The notes under the pieces are model-generated. The model was not told the origin of the DNA and did not search any database. It saw nothing but the letters and a program-made list of their open reading frames with translations. DNA of 64,000 nt from Panorpa germanica. Its lineage: Eukaryota; Arthropoda; Insecta; Mecoptera; Panorpidae. The DNA is taken from assembly GCA_963678705.1 (NCBI GenBank), contig OY783220.1, positions 6,593,001 to 6,657,000 on the forward strand, read 5' to 3'. Positions 23,292 to 35,349 of the stretch are shown piece after piece; the stretch's first letter is position 1, and each line of letters opens with the position of its first letter. The translations under genes and the position numbers were made by a program.

Positions 23292-26200
23292 TATATATGT
23301 TTTTTTTGTTTTTTTTAAAGACATTTTAGGAATTGTAAATTTTTAATCAAACTTATCAATTGCTTCTGAAATCAAAGTCTCTTATTTTAGTAATTTACAT
23401 ACACATTATAATAATTACACTGTTTAACTTAAATCATACTATCTTACCTGAAATCAAAGAAACGACATTTAAAGTTTATTATTTAAATTGTCAATTCTTT
23501 TTATCTACTTTTATAATAACTAAGCATTATGCACAGTGAATTCTGTAGACTCCAAAAAACCATTGTGTTGGCCGTTGGCACACACTACAATGAAAGTAGC
23601 TATAACTAATATATACTAATAGCTCATCTGACCAGAATGCAGTTGTAATATTTCTGGTCAGTCTTACCAAATAAAGAAATATAATTTCTTTACATATATA
23701 ACGATAGATGAGACCATCTTTACTCAGTATGACTCATACGCACTGACAAGGAAATTTACAATATATAACGTACAAGTGTGAACTAGAAAGCAAGATGTAG
23801 TAATCTTCAGGCTATAGTTATCATTCAGTTTTGTGAAGCTCTGACTGATAACTCTTTTTTTAGGAGTTTTGTTTTGCCGTATGTCAGAAACCATCGGATC
23901 CGGTCTATTGACTTTTTGGGTAAAAAATTTCAATGAAAAAGTTCAATATGCGATATGGCAGAAAGTAAAGTCACACTCAAAGCAATGCAAAGATTACATA
24001 AGTCAAAACATTTCTATTAGTAATCTATAATGTTTATTATCTCTTCAATAGTAAATTATATTCAAAAAATGGATTTGGATCGTCAGTTCAATTAGTTTTT
24101 TTTAAACTTTCGGCGGGGTCAGTAATTCGTTGTAATATAGAAAAGTGACAATGAAGTAAGATGATATTTGATAGGTCAGTGTGACTTGAAATTTTTGCTT
24201 AAATTTAATTGTGTTCTGACTTTCTTTTAAATCTCCAAAAAGTATGATTTGTCAAACTCCTCAAGTTGTTAGTTTCAGCAATGAACTTGCTCATTTGATT
24301 ACATATGTCGCGTCATGTTTGGAAGCAAAAGACTGCTACATCTGGAGAATACTCTTCATACCATATTCTTACGCAGCTCCAAAAGTTTGAGGACTTTTGG
24401 ACTTGGAAATAACGCGATGTTAAATATATTAATTTATTTAAAAACATAAATTAAAATAATAAAATTACAAACGTAATTCTTAACTATTATGAGATTATTA
24501 AATGGTTAGTCGCAACATAGTTTTTGGCGTCAAATTAATCACAAACCATTAGAAAAACCGTCAACCGGAAAAAACAATATGAAAAATGAACGCAAGGTGT
24601 AGGAAAAATTAATTTAACATGTAATCCATAGTAAAAAGTACTAAAACATAAACTGCAATAAAGGGGAAGCGGAAACTGGGACTGGTCGTTATTCGCTTGC
24701 ATAATCCGGTACATATTTATCTCAGCATTACGGCGAAACGACGTTAATTAACAACAAAATAAATATGTGTTTATATTCAAATCCTAAATATATATTATAA
24801 AATATATAGTGTTACTGTTGCAAAACAAATAGCAATAAATTAACATTAGGGTGATGTTGAACCCGCTCAGCGTTGGGAGGGAGGGTGGTCCAGGCGACCA
24901 GGGAATGTTCTAGTTATAGTGTGACCCGATGTGGAGGTTGAAACAGGCTTGTTTTGTTCGGAGTAGAGTTAGGTCTCTGCACTTGTGATGTTTTTGGTCA
25001 AACAAATAACGTAAATACATTGTAGACCATGTTTTATAATAACGAACACCAGTGAAGTTGTCGAGCTACAACAACGGCAACAACAACAACAACGACAACA
25101 GCCCTCGTTTCGTGGGTTAACGAAATCTGGGGTTGGAAAACTTATTACCAAGTTCTTGTTAATAGCAATAACTTGAAGTTAAACTATTGGACTTTTCTGT
25201 ATTGCAGATACATACTCGTAGAACTATTGTGGATGTTTTACAAAAGTTTTTGGGGAACTTGATTCAGTTACGTCCGGTTTATGGTCGTAGATTTTGACCG
25301 CTTTTATAAGAATTGCTAGGGGTTAGAATATTTACAGAAAACTGTATCAGCAAAAGTCATGTATACGTATTCCATAGTTTGCGGCGGCTGTGTTTGAGAA
25401 AAAATATATAATGAAATTTGTTTCCTGATTACAATTCTTTTAGATTTTAAGTAAATTTCAGTCGCAAAAGATATAGAAAATTCAATACCACAAATGATTT
25501 ACAAATGACATTATGAAGAAAGAAGAAGTGAAAGTAAAATAATAATCCCGATCGATTTATGAATTACTTAAAATATTAATAATAATTAAATATACATAGT
25601 GGTAATGACAAGCTATCCAACTAATTACTAATTACAGCGCTATATTTTATTTCATTGTTTGTTGTTTCATTTAATTAACAAATATAATGATACATTTATT
25701 AGGTAGCGTTGTAATTCAGGTACTTCGACACCATAAACCGTACAAATAATAAAATGTGTAACACAACCATTAAATTAACTGTGTTGATCGCAAAACTAAC
25801 AAGTTATAAAAATAAGAAGAGAGAAAACGCAGCGAAAAATACGAACACGAATTCACAAAATGGCACCTGCAATTAATTCTTCCCTTATTTAACAACAAAG
25901 ATAATACTTTATCTTAATGTTACATATTTTATTGAGCTCTCTGATTTTAACTTTACTAATTAATATCTATTTAATACAGTCTTAATGTAAGTTACAAATA
26001 ACACCTTCTGTAAAGTTTAGCTAACTGTATTTATGTATGTATCTACTTATAATATGTTAAATTGCTTCATTTCATTTGGTCCTTAATATCTACACTGTAA
26101 AAAAATTATTTAAAAGAAAACTTGTAAAATAAAATGAAGGGCTTTATACAACCTTCATTTCAATTTATGTTTATTTTGTTAAATAAGTTTATTTCGTTAA

Positions 26201-26595
26201 TTATTCTAATTAAATTAAATTATATAATATTTTATTATGTTATATTTAATTATTATATTCTATTAATTTTTTATTTTCTTTTTAAGGTAATCCTTTTAAC
26301 TTCTAGTACAAGTATTTATACTTTAAACCATCGCATTCTTAAAGTAACTGTCATGGGCCTTCTTGGCTCTTTTATAATTTAAAATCATGGCCTGCTTTTC
26401 ATTGCTGGTTGTATTGCCAGTTCTTAACTTCAACGTTGTTAATTCATCTCTAAAATTCGATTCTATAAAGTAGGAACACGTTAAACATAGTTATATGTAT
26501 TCTAAGGTTATCTAACATATTTAAGCAATATTAAATTTTAACAAAACCTTTTAAAGGATTAAATGCTATTAGAATAGCCATAAAATAATTAAATA
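22386..26595. other. Long unassigned AT-rich stretch
   Basis: No gene recognised in about 4.2 kb. It holds a (TA)n run at 23247-23288, a palindromic AAAGAAATATAATTTCTTT near 23677 and a (CAA)n patch at about 25066-25100. A similar palindrome, AAAGAAATTACATTTCTTT, occurs near 32399, in a similar context (a TTGGTA or its complement alongside). The longest frames show no domains. Confidence 0.45.
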
Positions 26596-27116
26596 AAACA
26601 CTTTTAAAGTTGTGTCAAGAAATCAGATATGAAAGCTGAATTAGAAAAAAATGAAATGAAAAATTGGCAAGACAAGTGGGATAATTCTGATAAAGGTAGA
26701 GAATTTTATAAAATACAACCAATACTGAAACGTCAGCCATGGTTTGCCAAATTAACATGGCCAAGAAGATTAATAACAATGACCTCAAGACTAAGAATGA
26801 ATCATACAGGAGCTCCGAAACATCTAGCAAGAAACAAAATCATTCCAAACTCTAAATGCGAATGTAGTGAAGAGGAGGCAGACCCTGACCACATTCTGTG
26901 GCAATGTAAAAATACAGCAATGGCAAGAAATGGACTCCAAAGGGCGGTGCTACTGACTTCGCAGACGCTTCCTGTTAACACCCCCTTTTTGATTGAGAAA
27001 ACGAATAGAGCATTCTTGTTGTCTAGATATAACGTATAAGAAAAAGCAGAACAATATTAGGGGCGATAAAAGGCTACGTGCCTAGGAAACCCGAGAAACT
27101 ATATTAAAAAAAAAAC
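26596..27116 (+). mobile_element. LINE ORF2 3' end with intact C-terminal frame
   Basis: A 136-codon open segment (26629-27039) matches the C-terminal region of RNase H-bearing LINEs. WQDKWDNSDKGREFYKI is the linker after RNase H. LITMTSRLRMNHTGAPKHL comes next, and then the knuckle CEC-(8)-DHILWQC. The stop at 27037-27039 is followed by a short 3' UTR with GGGCGATAAA, the hairpin AGGC-TACGT-GCCT, CTAGGAAACCCGAGAAA and an A-run ending near 27116. The 3' UTR resembles those at 3541-3640 and 40765-40862. 5' truncation lies near 26596. The tail frame is unbroken, so this may be one of the younger LINE copies here. Confidence 0.87.
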
Positions 27117-28477
27117 GTTGTGTCAAATATCAAATTAATCGACCGACTACTTTTTGAGTTTTCCGAGCATAAACATACGCAGGCTGAATTTTTATATATA
27201 ATGACGACTATGTTTTATTGAAATAAATTATTATGTGAATGTCATAGGTAGAAAATTGTTTTGCAGCGGAGTTTTAAGTTTGCTTGCTTCATTGTCTACT
27301 TCCTGCATGAAAATGAATAACGTTGTGTGCAAGATTTAAGTTGTTATCATGCTACAAGGTAATTCAATCCTTACATTTCTACTTGGAGTAAGGTAACATC
27401 CATCAATTATGTGGCAGGCGCATTTAGAAGTAAATTCTATATAAAAACTACGTAACTGGAATGTTTATTAAGTAGGTATTATTTAAACAATAATGTAATA
27501 TTCTCTATTTAGGTCACACAATATTGCGTAATTGTGATTTTCATATAAAAAGAGATTTAAAAACATAAAAGACTTATTTTACTTAAAAGTCTATTAGAAA
27601 ACGCAAGCACTTCGCAGCAATATCGAGACTAGAATATGTAATGAAATGAAATAGACGTTTAGTTTGCATGAACATCTAGCAATAGAAGTATAATTCTATC
27701 ATTTATATGAAAACCTGCAGTCAAACTTCACTGGTCCTGGTGCTCCTGCTCCTGCGATACAGAATTGTGTTCGCAATTCGCAATTTTGTTAATCTATGTT
27801 TGCTCGTAGTTGATACTATAGGCATGTTTGAATTGTTTTGTTTTGTTTTGTACTCCAACACCCAAAAGTAGTAGCACAGAAAGGTGGAGGGTTGTAAGGT
27901 ACGGGAAATGAGTACACAGAGACCAGGAGAAGGAGAATGAGAGGAAGAGGAGTGGGTGTAGAAAGCAGTAAAACACTACTGGACTAATACAGGGTAATAT
28001 TAAGAATATTATTTCCACTGCGTTTAATTTTAACGTTGAAAACAAATTAATTTTAGTACGGAAAGAGAACACATCTAATCCGTACAATTTGTTAGGGAGG
28101 CTTTTCCTGTTTTCCCATTTTCCAGTTTGCTGTATCCTTTTTCTCTCATCCCTATGTATTATAATGTACAGTCTACCATGGAACACTTTGATATATTCTT
28201 TATAATTTTCAAGTTTAGGTTAAACAAATGTTTTGGACTAATGTAAATTTAAAGTGTACTTTATTTGTTAGGTGATACATTGAGGGTAATTAAAGACAAC
28301 GTACACTTCTAATCCCCCTGTGTCGTTCAATTATTACAACTCTAACTACATCGCAGTTGCAAAATGTTAAATATAATAATTTTCATTATAAGTTCGTTTT
28401 ATATTCAGTAAACTGATCGTACAGTTCATTAGTGAGACAACTCGTAGTTAGAATTGGGTGTGAAGTTATATGTAAAA
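27117..28477. other. Unassigned non-coding stretch
   Basis: No supported gene. The 130-codon minus frame at 27794-28186 is hydrophobic because the plus strand is purine-rich, and has no domain that I recognise. Confidence 0.4.
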
Positions 28478-28585
28478 CTAGCTGACCCAACAGATGTTAT
28501 CCTGTCCAAATTTCAATAGTTTTATTCATATTTCAACAGAAAATAAAGAACTGAATCAATTTTTCGTCACTATCAGCCTCAATCA
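28478..28585 (-). mobile_element. Helitron 3' terminus fragment
   Basis: On the minus strand the sequence ends in GGACAGGATAACATCTGT, TGGGTCAGCTAG and then T. This has the GACAG/CTGTT hairpin, about 11-12 spacer bases and terminal CTAG of a Helitron. It resembles the terminus at 17386 but with different hairpin bases. No 5' end or helicase was found nearby; the inward part grades into unrecognised sequence and then LINE coding remnant, so only the last 40 or so bases are certain. Confidence 0.65.
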
Positions 28586-28589
28586 CAAT

Positions 28590-28985
28590 TTCACAATTAG
28601 CTGTCCAACGACATTTGCGCACACAGTGACAAAAGGTGAAGGTACTATAGACCACATGATACTAGGATGTAAATTCAAAAAGCAGGCAGTCGACCACTTA
28701 TGGAGTAATTTATGCAAGCATACCATGATGCCAGTAAACGTGTTAAGTCTAATATATGATATAAATAGTGCCACTGCAAAATGTGTGATTGAATTTATAT
28801 TTGACAATGGAATTGATATATAAAATGCAAGGAAAATCTTCAAAGAACAAGAGTAATAAATATAGTAGATATATATGTATATTTATAAATAATTTTTATG
28901 TATTATAAAATGTAATATTTGTTTATATTTTAAAATAGCAAGAAGGCTGAATAAGCCAAAGCTTAATAAATAAATAAAAAAAATA
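28590..28985 (+). mobile_element. LINE 3' end
   Basis: The open segment to 28823 contains KGEGTIDHMILGCKFKKQ, a C-terminal LINE knuckle (normally CxxC...DHxxxxC) of which only the H and last C are clear. The 3' UTR has AGAAGGCTGAATAAGCC, a GGC/GCC hairpin, and ends with AATAAATAAATAAA at about 28965-28985. Reverse transcriptase is missing. Confidence 0.7.
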
Positions 28986-29778
28986 AACAAAGAATATAAA
29001 ATATATTAAGTTAGAAAATAAATGTAGTCGTTAAATTTAAATGCTAAATTCATAAGTACAATATCAGCAACTTCATTTTAGAATCTTCTCAGATTACGAA
29101 ACAAAAACTAAGTATATTAATTCAAAGAAATCATAAAAAAGCAAACTTCTCACTTACATTTAACTCTTGTTTATTTGTTATAAGACGTTCATATAATATT
29201 TATCCAAATAAAATATAAATAGCAAAAAGTTTCTTTGAAAACTAGTACTGCAAATGAGTATAGTAAACAACAAATAAGAGTGGGTAGGTGTGTGGTGGTA
29301 CAGATGGAAGGGGTGCAACGGGGTAGAGTGGGGTGGGATTCGTTCCAAGTCTGGAGACTGATTAGAGACAGATACGGGACAAAACAAACAAGCTAACAAA
29401 CTGAGACTGATACTGATACAAGAAAGCGAGTAATACAATTGACAAACTTTTAAGGAACAAACAAAAAATATATCTGTATAATGTACCATAGATATGTTTG
29501 TATGTATGTCTACATAGTTATGAAAGTCATTTTTACAAAGGAAAATTTATAAATAAGTAAAGTTGACTATTGCATTAGTTATGGTTGTATTCATAAACTT
29601 GACTAAATTTATTTTGTTCAACTTTACTTTTTTATAGAATAAAAACTAAAATTACCACGTATATCTGAGCTCCTAAAAAAATTTATAACGCTTTGCAGCA
29701 TAGACCTCAATACTTTCCAAACTTCATAAACATAAATTATTTTCACAGAACAGAAAAATTTATTTTAAATTACAAATA
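28986..29778. other. Unassigned stretch with a G-quadruplex motif
   Basis: The only notable item is a G-run cluster at 29310-29337, listed separately. The 103-codon minus frame over it is a composition artefact. Confidence 0.45.
29310..29337 (+). other. Predicted G-quadruplex
   Basis: Four G-runs (4, 4, 4 and 3 G) are separated by loops of 6, 6 and 1 bases. This meets the usual G3+N1-7 rule. In AT-rich DNA such a motif is unexpected and may affect replication or transcription locally. Confidence 0.7.
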
Positions 29779-29787
29779 GAAATAGCT

Positions 29788-29984
29788 ATGTGCAATTGTG
29801 GAGAAGGGGTAGCAGATCCAGAACATTTGATCTTCCAATGTACAGAAACGGAAGCCTGCAGAAATAATTTGTACAGAATTTTGGTAAAAAATGGAGTCGT
29901 GTTGCCAACGAGTATGCCGGAAGTACTAAGATATCCGAGGTGGCCAGTGTGCTTAGTCATAGACAGGATATGGTAAAAAAAATT
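29788..29984 (+). mobile_element. Short LINE insertion with target-site duplication
   Basis: A 197-bp piece of the same LINE family as 3527-4125. It encodes MCNCGEGVADPEHLIFQCTE and on to DRIW, 62 codons without a break, with the CNCG...H...C knuckle. It is flanked by perfect direct repeats GAAATAGCT at 29779-29787 and 29985-29993, the mark of target-primed insertion. Its 3' end is an A-run placed at an internal site of the family (GGATATGG), well before the normal 3' hairpin. So both ends differ from a full LINE, which suggests a copied RNA that was cut short or cleaved early and then A-tailed. Confidence 0.85.
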
Positions 29985-30079
29985 GAAATAGCTAAAGATA
30001 TGATTTTATATAATATTTCAATTCTAGTTTTGTCAAGGTATTTTCATTGCGTGCTCAAATTTGCACAATTATGTTGCAT

Positions 30080-30600
30080 TTTAGGCTAACAATTTTTGTT
30101 GCACTATAGGCCATCTTATAACTATTAACTCTTTATTTTAAATAATTAAAGGATGACGGAGATATAGTTATTAAAATTTGAATTTCCGTTTTGCCGTTTA
30201 ATTGTTAGCCAAATTTTATAACATACTAAGACATCAATTTTAGTTATCTTTCTGCACTCCTTCATAATATAACACTTTTGTGTCGCTCGAGACAGTTGCA
30301 AGTTTTAACCGATGTATGTGTAGCAGTTTGAATGCATCTCCTTTACATTATGTTTCATAAAATAGATGACAATTCATAGAAGGTAAGGGGGTAAAAATCG
30401 AATATGACATCGAGGCATTTGCGTCGGGGTCAAAATGACTATTTTAATGATTATTATGTCCTATAATATTGCGACTAATTATAAAATAATTAGACGTTTA
30501 AGGTTTTGATAACAAGCTATATCAATATATAGTACAGCTTTATAGAAATTAAGTCATGGTTTACAAACCACTTAATTTATTATCAAGTAGAATTCCATCT
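30080..30600 (+). repeat. Dispersed repeat family E, copy 1
   Basis: It shares ACGGAGATATAGTTATTAAA and TTTGAATTNNNGTTTT near 30155 with 45100-45140. It also shares the block around GTTTTGATAACA and TATATCAATATATAGTACA near 30503 with 45562-45600, and with the minus strand of 52165-52350. Block order and distance are kept in the first two. No coding capacity, class unknown. Confidence 0.65.
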
Positions 30601-31163
30601 CTCCTTTTATTACTTTCTTAATATCCATAAACAACAATTAGATGCTTTTCTATTCCATAAAGTATAAATCAGTAAACAAATGAGAGATATTGAAACATAT
30701 TTATAAATCTAACAGATCAGAAGTGGGAAAAGCTCAAAACGGGCTACGTTTTCCTGGAACACCCTCTACTACAAAGAATTCAAGTAAAAGTGAAGATTAC
30801 CTACGAAAGCTATCATGCTTATTGAAGTGACTACGTATAGCTTTGAGCTTTGAGATGAGCTTTGATGGATGGATCATTATCCTCAGCGGGTAACCATTCG
30901 TTACACTTATTTGCTTGGGAGTAACGTTAAGTTACCCGCCCTTCAGTATTCTGAACCATTAGCTGTAAACAAAATCAGATATAAAAAAATATAATAGAGA
31001 AAAATTCTACAGTAAAAAAAAACAAAATTACTCTCACAGGTTAAACCTGTAAATTGATTTATTTTCTGTAATACGAATCTGTAAAATATAAATTGATATT
31101 TATGTGTGTGAATGTGTACTTTTATGTATATGGTATACACAAAATTCGCGTAACGACTGGGTA
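30601..31163. other. Unassigned non-coding stretch
   Basis: No supported feature. Confidence 0.4.
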
Positions 31164-31378
31164 ATACAGGGTGTCTAATAAAGATACAAACATTTCAAGT
31201 GGGAAAGAGACGCAGGGGACAGGAGCGAATTTTTAGTTTGCTATCATGCGGTATAGGGGAGAGAAGCGGTTTCAGCAAGATTAACTGGTTCCCTGGAAAG
31301 GTCATTTCGAGAAAGGGGAACATTTTCACTGTTCTTTTGTACCCAGAAATAGTTTGGTCTTTATCAGACACCCTGTAT
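31164..31378. mobile_element. TA-flanked MITE with ACAGGGTGTC ends
   Basis: A 215-bp element bounded by TA at 31162-31163 and 31379-31380. Its inverted repeats of about 20 bp read ATACAGGGTGTCTRATAAAG. The interior is GC-richer than the flanks and non-coding apart from a chance 60-codon frame. TA duplication points to the Tc1/mariner group. Confidence 0.8.
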
Positions 31379-31859
31379 TAGCGAAGGGATAAGGGATGTT
31401 TACCAGTAGTCGCTATCAGAACCAGAGTCAACTCGTAGATATTATACGAACGAATATTTTAATGTAAACGAACCAATATGTAGGGCTAAGGGCTAGAGGA
31501 GTATGGTAGGGACAGGGACAGGGTAAATGAAATGTTTAATAAAGTGGAAAAACGAAACATGAAACAATCTGCAAAGATACGGATAAAAATATACAGATAA
31601 TTTAAAAAATCACCGCGGCGCGCTTGTTTGTGTATTCCAAACAGATTAATTCAGTTACGTAGTAAAGAGCACATAAAGGAATACGCAGGGGGGAATCAAA
31701 ATATCAAATTATGTATATACCGGAATATATGTACAATCTGTATGATGAGCAAAGTTCGATGAATACTCCCAAAAATGTATATTCCCAGAAATATATTTTA
31801 ATAAGGACGTCCACAAGAAAAACATATTTTTTACGTTCATCTTGAAAAATTAAATATAT
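31379..31859. other. Unassigned non-coding stretch
   Basis: AT-rich with several G-rich words; nothing recognised. Confidence 0.4.
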
Positions 31860-32375
31860 GTATCATTCCCACTCACTGCTTGAATTTAATTTTGTATTTT
31901 GTATTTAATTTAAATTGTTTAGCATAAGCGTATATGCGTAGTCATTCACAGTACCATTTTTAATTTAATTTATTTTTTAAGTTTTCTTAGTTTTTAGAAC
32001 CTTAAAAAGTCCAATGTCTTAAATTAAAAATATTAAATTAAGAAAAAGTATATTATATTATAACCTCCAAAATGTGACAATCTATCAAAAAGCAGTAAGA
32101 CTTACTTTTAACAGAAGTTTAACGTCAGTTTTTGAAAAATATAAAAGAGAAAACAATTTCTATTTAATTGTTATTAAAAATAGCAATTTTAATTATTTCA
32201 CATACAATATTGTCGACCTGGAAAAATTTATATTACTAACGATGCATACGCACCCATTAAATTAACTAAACTTAAATTAAATCATAAATGTGTAAAGGAA
32301 TGCTTAAACGAAAACCTGAAATCTAGATTACAATACTAAATAAAAACAGTAAATTAAATATCAAAACAGTGAGGC
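31860..32375 (+). mobile_element. 0.5 kb AT-rich MITE family D, copy 2
   Basis: Full-length or nearly so. It begins GTATCATTCCCACTCACTG at 31860 and ends ATCAAAACAGTGAG near 32374, where the right repeat is cut short compared with the other copies. Interior landmarks are the same as in copies at 8733 and 47829. A 63-codon frame (32074-32265) is not kept in the others, so it is not coding. Confidence 0.82.
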
Positions 32376-34029
32376 TTTATTGTCTTTTATACGTGTAAAG
32401 AAATTACATTTCTTTAGTTGGTATAAAGCTCGTCTATCGGTAAAACAGTGACCGTTCAGTGAATATATATACTCATGGACGCCATTGATGACGTTATAGG
32501 AATAAAGGCCAACATAGTTGATATTTGGAATAGACAGAAGTCACTATGCATATTGTTAGGTTATAATAAATTGTCGAATCTTTGATTTCAGAGCAATACA
32601 TGACTTAGATTAAAAATTTACAATTCCTAAATTGGAGATATTGACTTATATATGTAGAAATATTTCGATAGTCATTTTGACTATTAAAATTTTGCATTTT
32701 TAAGGTTTAAATATTTTGAAAAACTTAAATTGAGAATCATAAATTGAGAATATGACAAATATTGTCCTATAAAGAAATTACATCAAGGCACTTGTTTTTT
32801 ATTTTTTATTTGTTAGACATTATTTTAAGTTAACCACTATAGCAATAGCTATTTAACAATAATTCTACATACCTTAAAGAATTAATTGAGGTATCCACTC
32901 AACAGATAGTTAAATGCCTGTTGTTTATACCCAACACTAAACAGTTATTAAGTAGGACTAGCTCACATTGAAAATTAATATAAATTAATTATACTCCATT
33001 AAAAGTTTTTCCAAAACAAGTTTCCTCACTAACTAGCATTATTACTCTACGGCGTGGCCATGGGGTCATATATTCCCATGCGATTCCCGTTCCCATTATA
33101 ATGGACAACAGGAACACTATATACCACACTCTCTATGTATAAGTGGGTGTATTTTACCCCACTAGTTAGCCTTTTTGGGTCTTACTTTCCTAGCAACATA
33201 CTCGTAAGGGCAGTCAGGTTAACATAGTTTGGATAAAATGAAAAGGCGGCTTTACAATATAAAATTGTGTGGTTGTTACATGTTACTTGTTACAACCCAG
33301 AACACAGCAAAACATGACGCTTTGTTTACGTAATTAATGGTCTTATAGGATTGTACAAGGAAGGTTATTTATTTATACATACACTGTTAATAATATTCTA
33401 TGCTACTCTGTGTGTAACACTGTTATTTTCATTTTCTAATATGCACATTTAATATGTAAAAATATTAAAGTAAAAAAATAATACGATATTAAAACTATTC
33501 AGGTAGAAAATGTATCTTAGAACTAGTTTGTATCAAGCTAACAAGTTTGAAACGGTATCTGTAAGACAATTGTCTACTTCGAAAAGTACCGAAAAATTAT
33601 ATTTTTTAGTTTTGAAAATTTAAAATGTTCATAATAAAATTATATCAATACAATCAATAGTGGTAACTTAGCGAGACAGTCTGCGTATATATTACAACGT
33701 CTCATAACGAAATTTATTAGCTCAATTAATAACCATTTGCAATAATCGTAAGTCTGTCTAAAAGCCTTTTCTGTAAGTAATAAAATAATATAAAAGAAAG
33801 CTCTACATATGCTAAATTAAGATTGTAACAAACTATTTTAGTATAAAATATTTCAGTGAATTGAACACCGATTTTAACATCGATTGTATTATAGGTTCCA
33901 TATTTTTTTACCTTGAAGTTAAAAATACCTTCTTTAAATCACATTCCACTAAAGAAAAATCATATATGTTCATGTTATTTCATGTAATACTTTACTTAAA
34001 CAAAACCTAGTAATATTTAATCTAAAAAG
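32376..34029. other. Unassigned AT-rich stretch
   Basis: A palindrome, AAAGAAATTACATTTCTTT, lies near 32399 and is like one near 23677. Otherwise no supported gene or element. Confidence 0.4.
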
Positions 34030-34140
34030 GTTTTTTTTTAATATTTATTTTAGAGCATCAACTATTGACAGTTATTAGCACTTAAACCAATATATATTAA
34101 ATTTATCAACATTTTATAAGACATAATCTATGCAATAAGG
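34030..34140 (-). mobile_element. SINE/LINE 3' tail, family T
   Basis: A T-run, TTAATATTTATTTTAGAGCATCA and ACTATTGACAGTTATTAGCACTT match the tail of the SINE at 59971-60529. The 5' head is absent. Confidence 0.7.
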
Positions 34141-35345
34141 TTTATTTTATAGCTATTCCAAAAGCATCTAATCCTTTAAGATGTGTTCTTAATATTTTAC
34201 AATCTTTAAAAGAATCTTATGATGAAGTTTTATAATTATGTTAATCAGCTAAAAGGTCAATTATTTTTAAAAAGAGTTGAATAATATGTTCAAAAAACGC
34301 TTTATATTTGGTAACATTGTTTACGAAACAGCTAATTTTTTAACGGATTCAGATATATGTCATAAGTGGAAGCTGAAAACTAGTATTAATGATTCAAAAA
34401 TAAAATGGAGCAATGGCTATATATTAACATCATATCCACTTTGTGCCAACAGACTAATATTCATTTAATAAAAATATATGTTGTTAAATACTACTATAAA
34501 AACTAATTGATTTAAAATGACACTGGCAAAAACTTTGATCCATTAATCAGCTCAAAATAATCTACGTGATAATGTTAATAACACTAGTCATTATTATTTT
34601 CACGACAGTAAACATATCTCAAAATAAACAGCAGAAATAAATTCAACTTCATTCATAAACTTTCAATCATAACCATTAATAAATTTTATAGTGAATTAAA
34701 GGTGTTGTAAGCAATTATTTCTTATTCAAATAAAAGCGTTTTAACGAGTAGTAGAAAGCATACTATCTACTGCTGTCACTTATTGATTGTTAGTTTACCG
34801 AGATATATGCGGTACAGGGAGAACCTTACCGACTATCATAGTCTGTGTATCACCAGTCTGTAAATATATTTTAAGTTGTTTTAAAAACATTTGAACTATA
34901 TTAAAAGAATTCAGTGTACACCTGGCTTGACAGCGATAATATTACAATACATTCTCAATGTATTGGCCAGTGTACTAGTGTTTTCATTAGACTGCTAATA
35001 CACATATCACTTACTCTTTTGTATCGGCAAGTGTTATCGCTTATTAAAGTAGACTCTCTCCGAACAATACTCGGAGAACACAGATTGGATCAGAATTCTG
35101 CAACAACCTATAGTACATATACGTATAGAGATTATATAGGAGTATATGCTGCGAGCATTAGAAAATTCAAACCCTAATGTCAAGGGCCATGAAACGATAG
35201 TGGAAGCATTGATTATAATATGTAGATTAAAATGTAATACCCACGAACCCTTGGAACGAGAAAAGCAAACCAATTTACAAGCGAAACTTTAAGTAGAAAA
35301 GACAACAACGCTGTGTTTCGTTTTGATAAAAGTTTATTCATATTA
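34141..35345. other. Unassigned AT-rich stretch
   Basis: Chance-sized frames only (for example 34277-34468 and 34914-35177), with no recognisable motif. Confidence 0.4.
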
Positions 35346-35349
35346 TTAA

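Noticed and set aside
23670-23700. A shared palindrome with 32395-32425 as ends of a MITE
   Set aside because: The match covers only about 28 bases, with no matching second end at either place.
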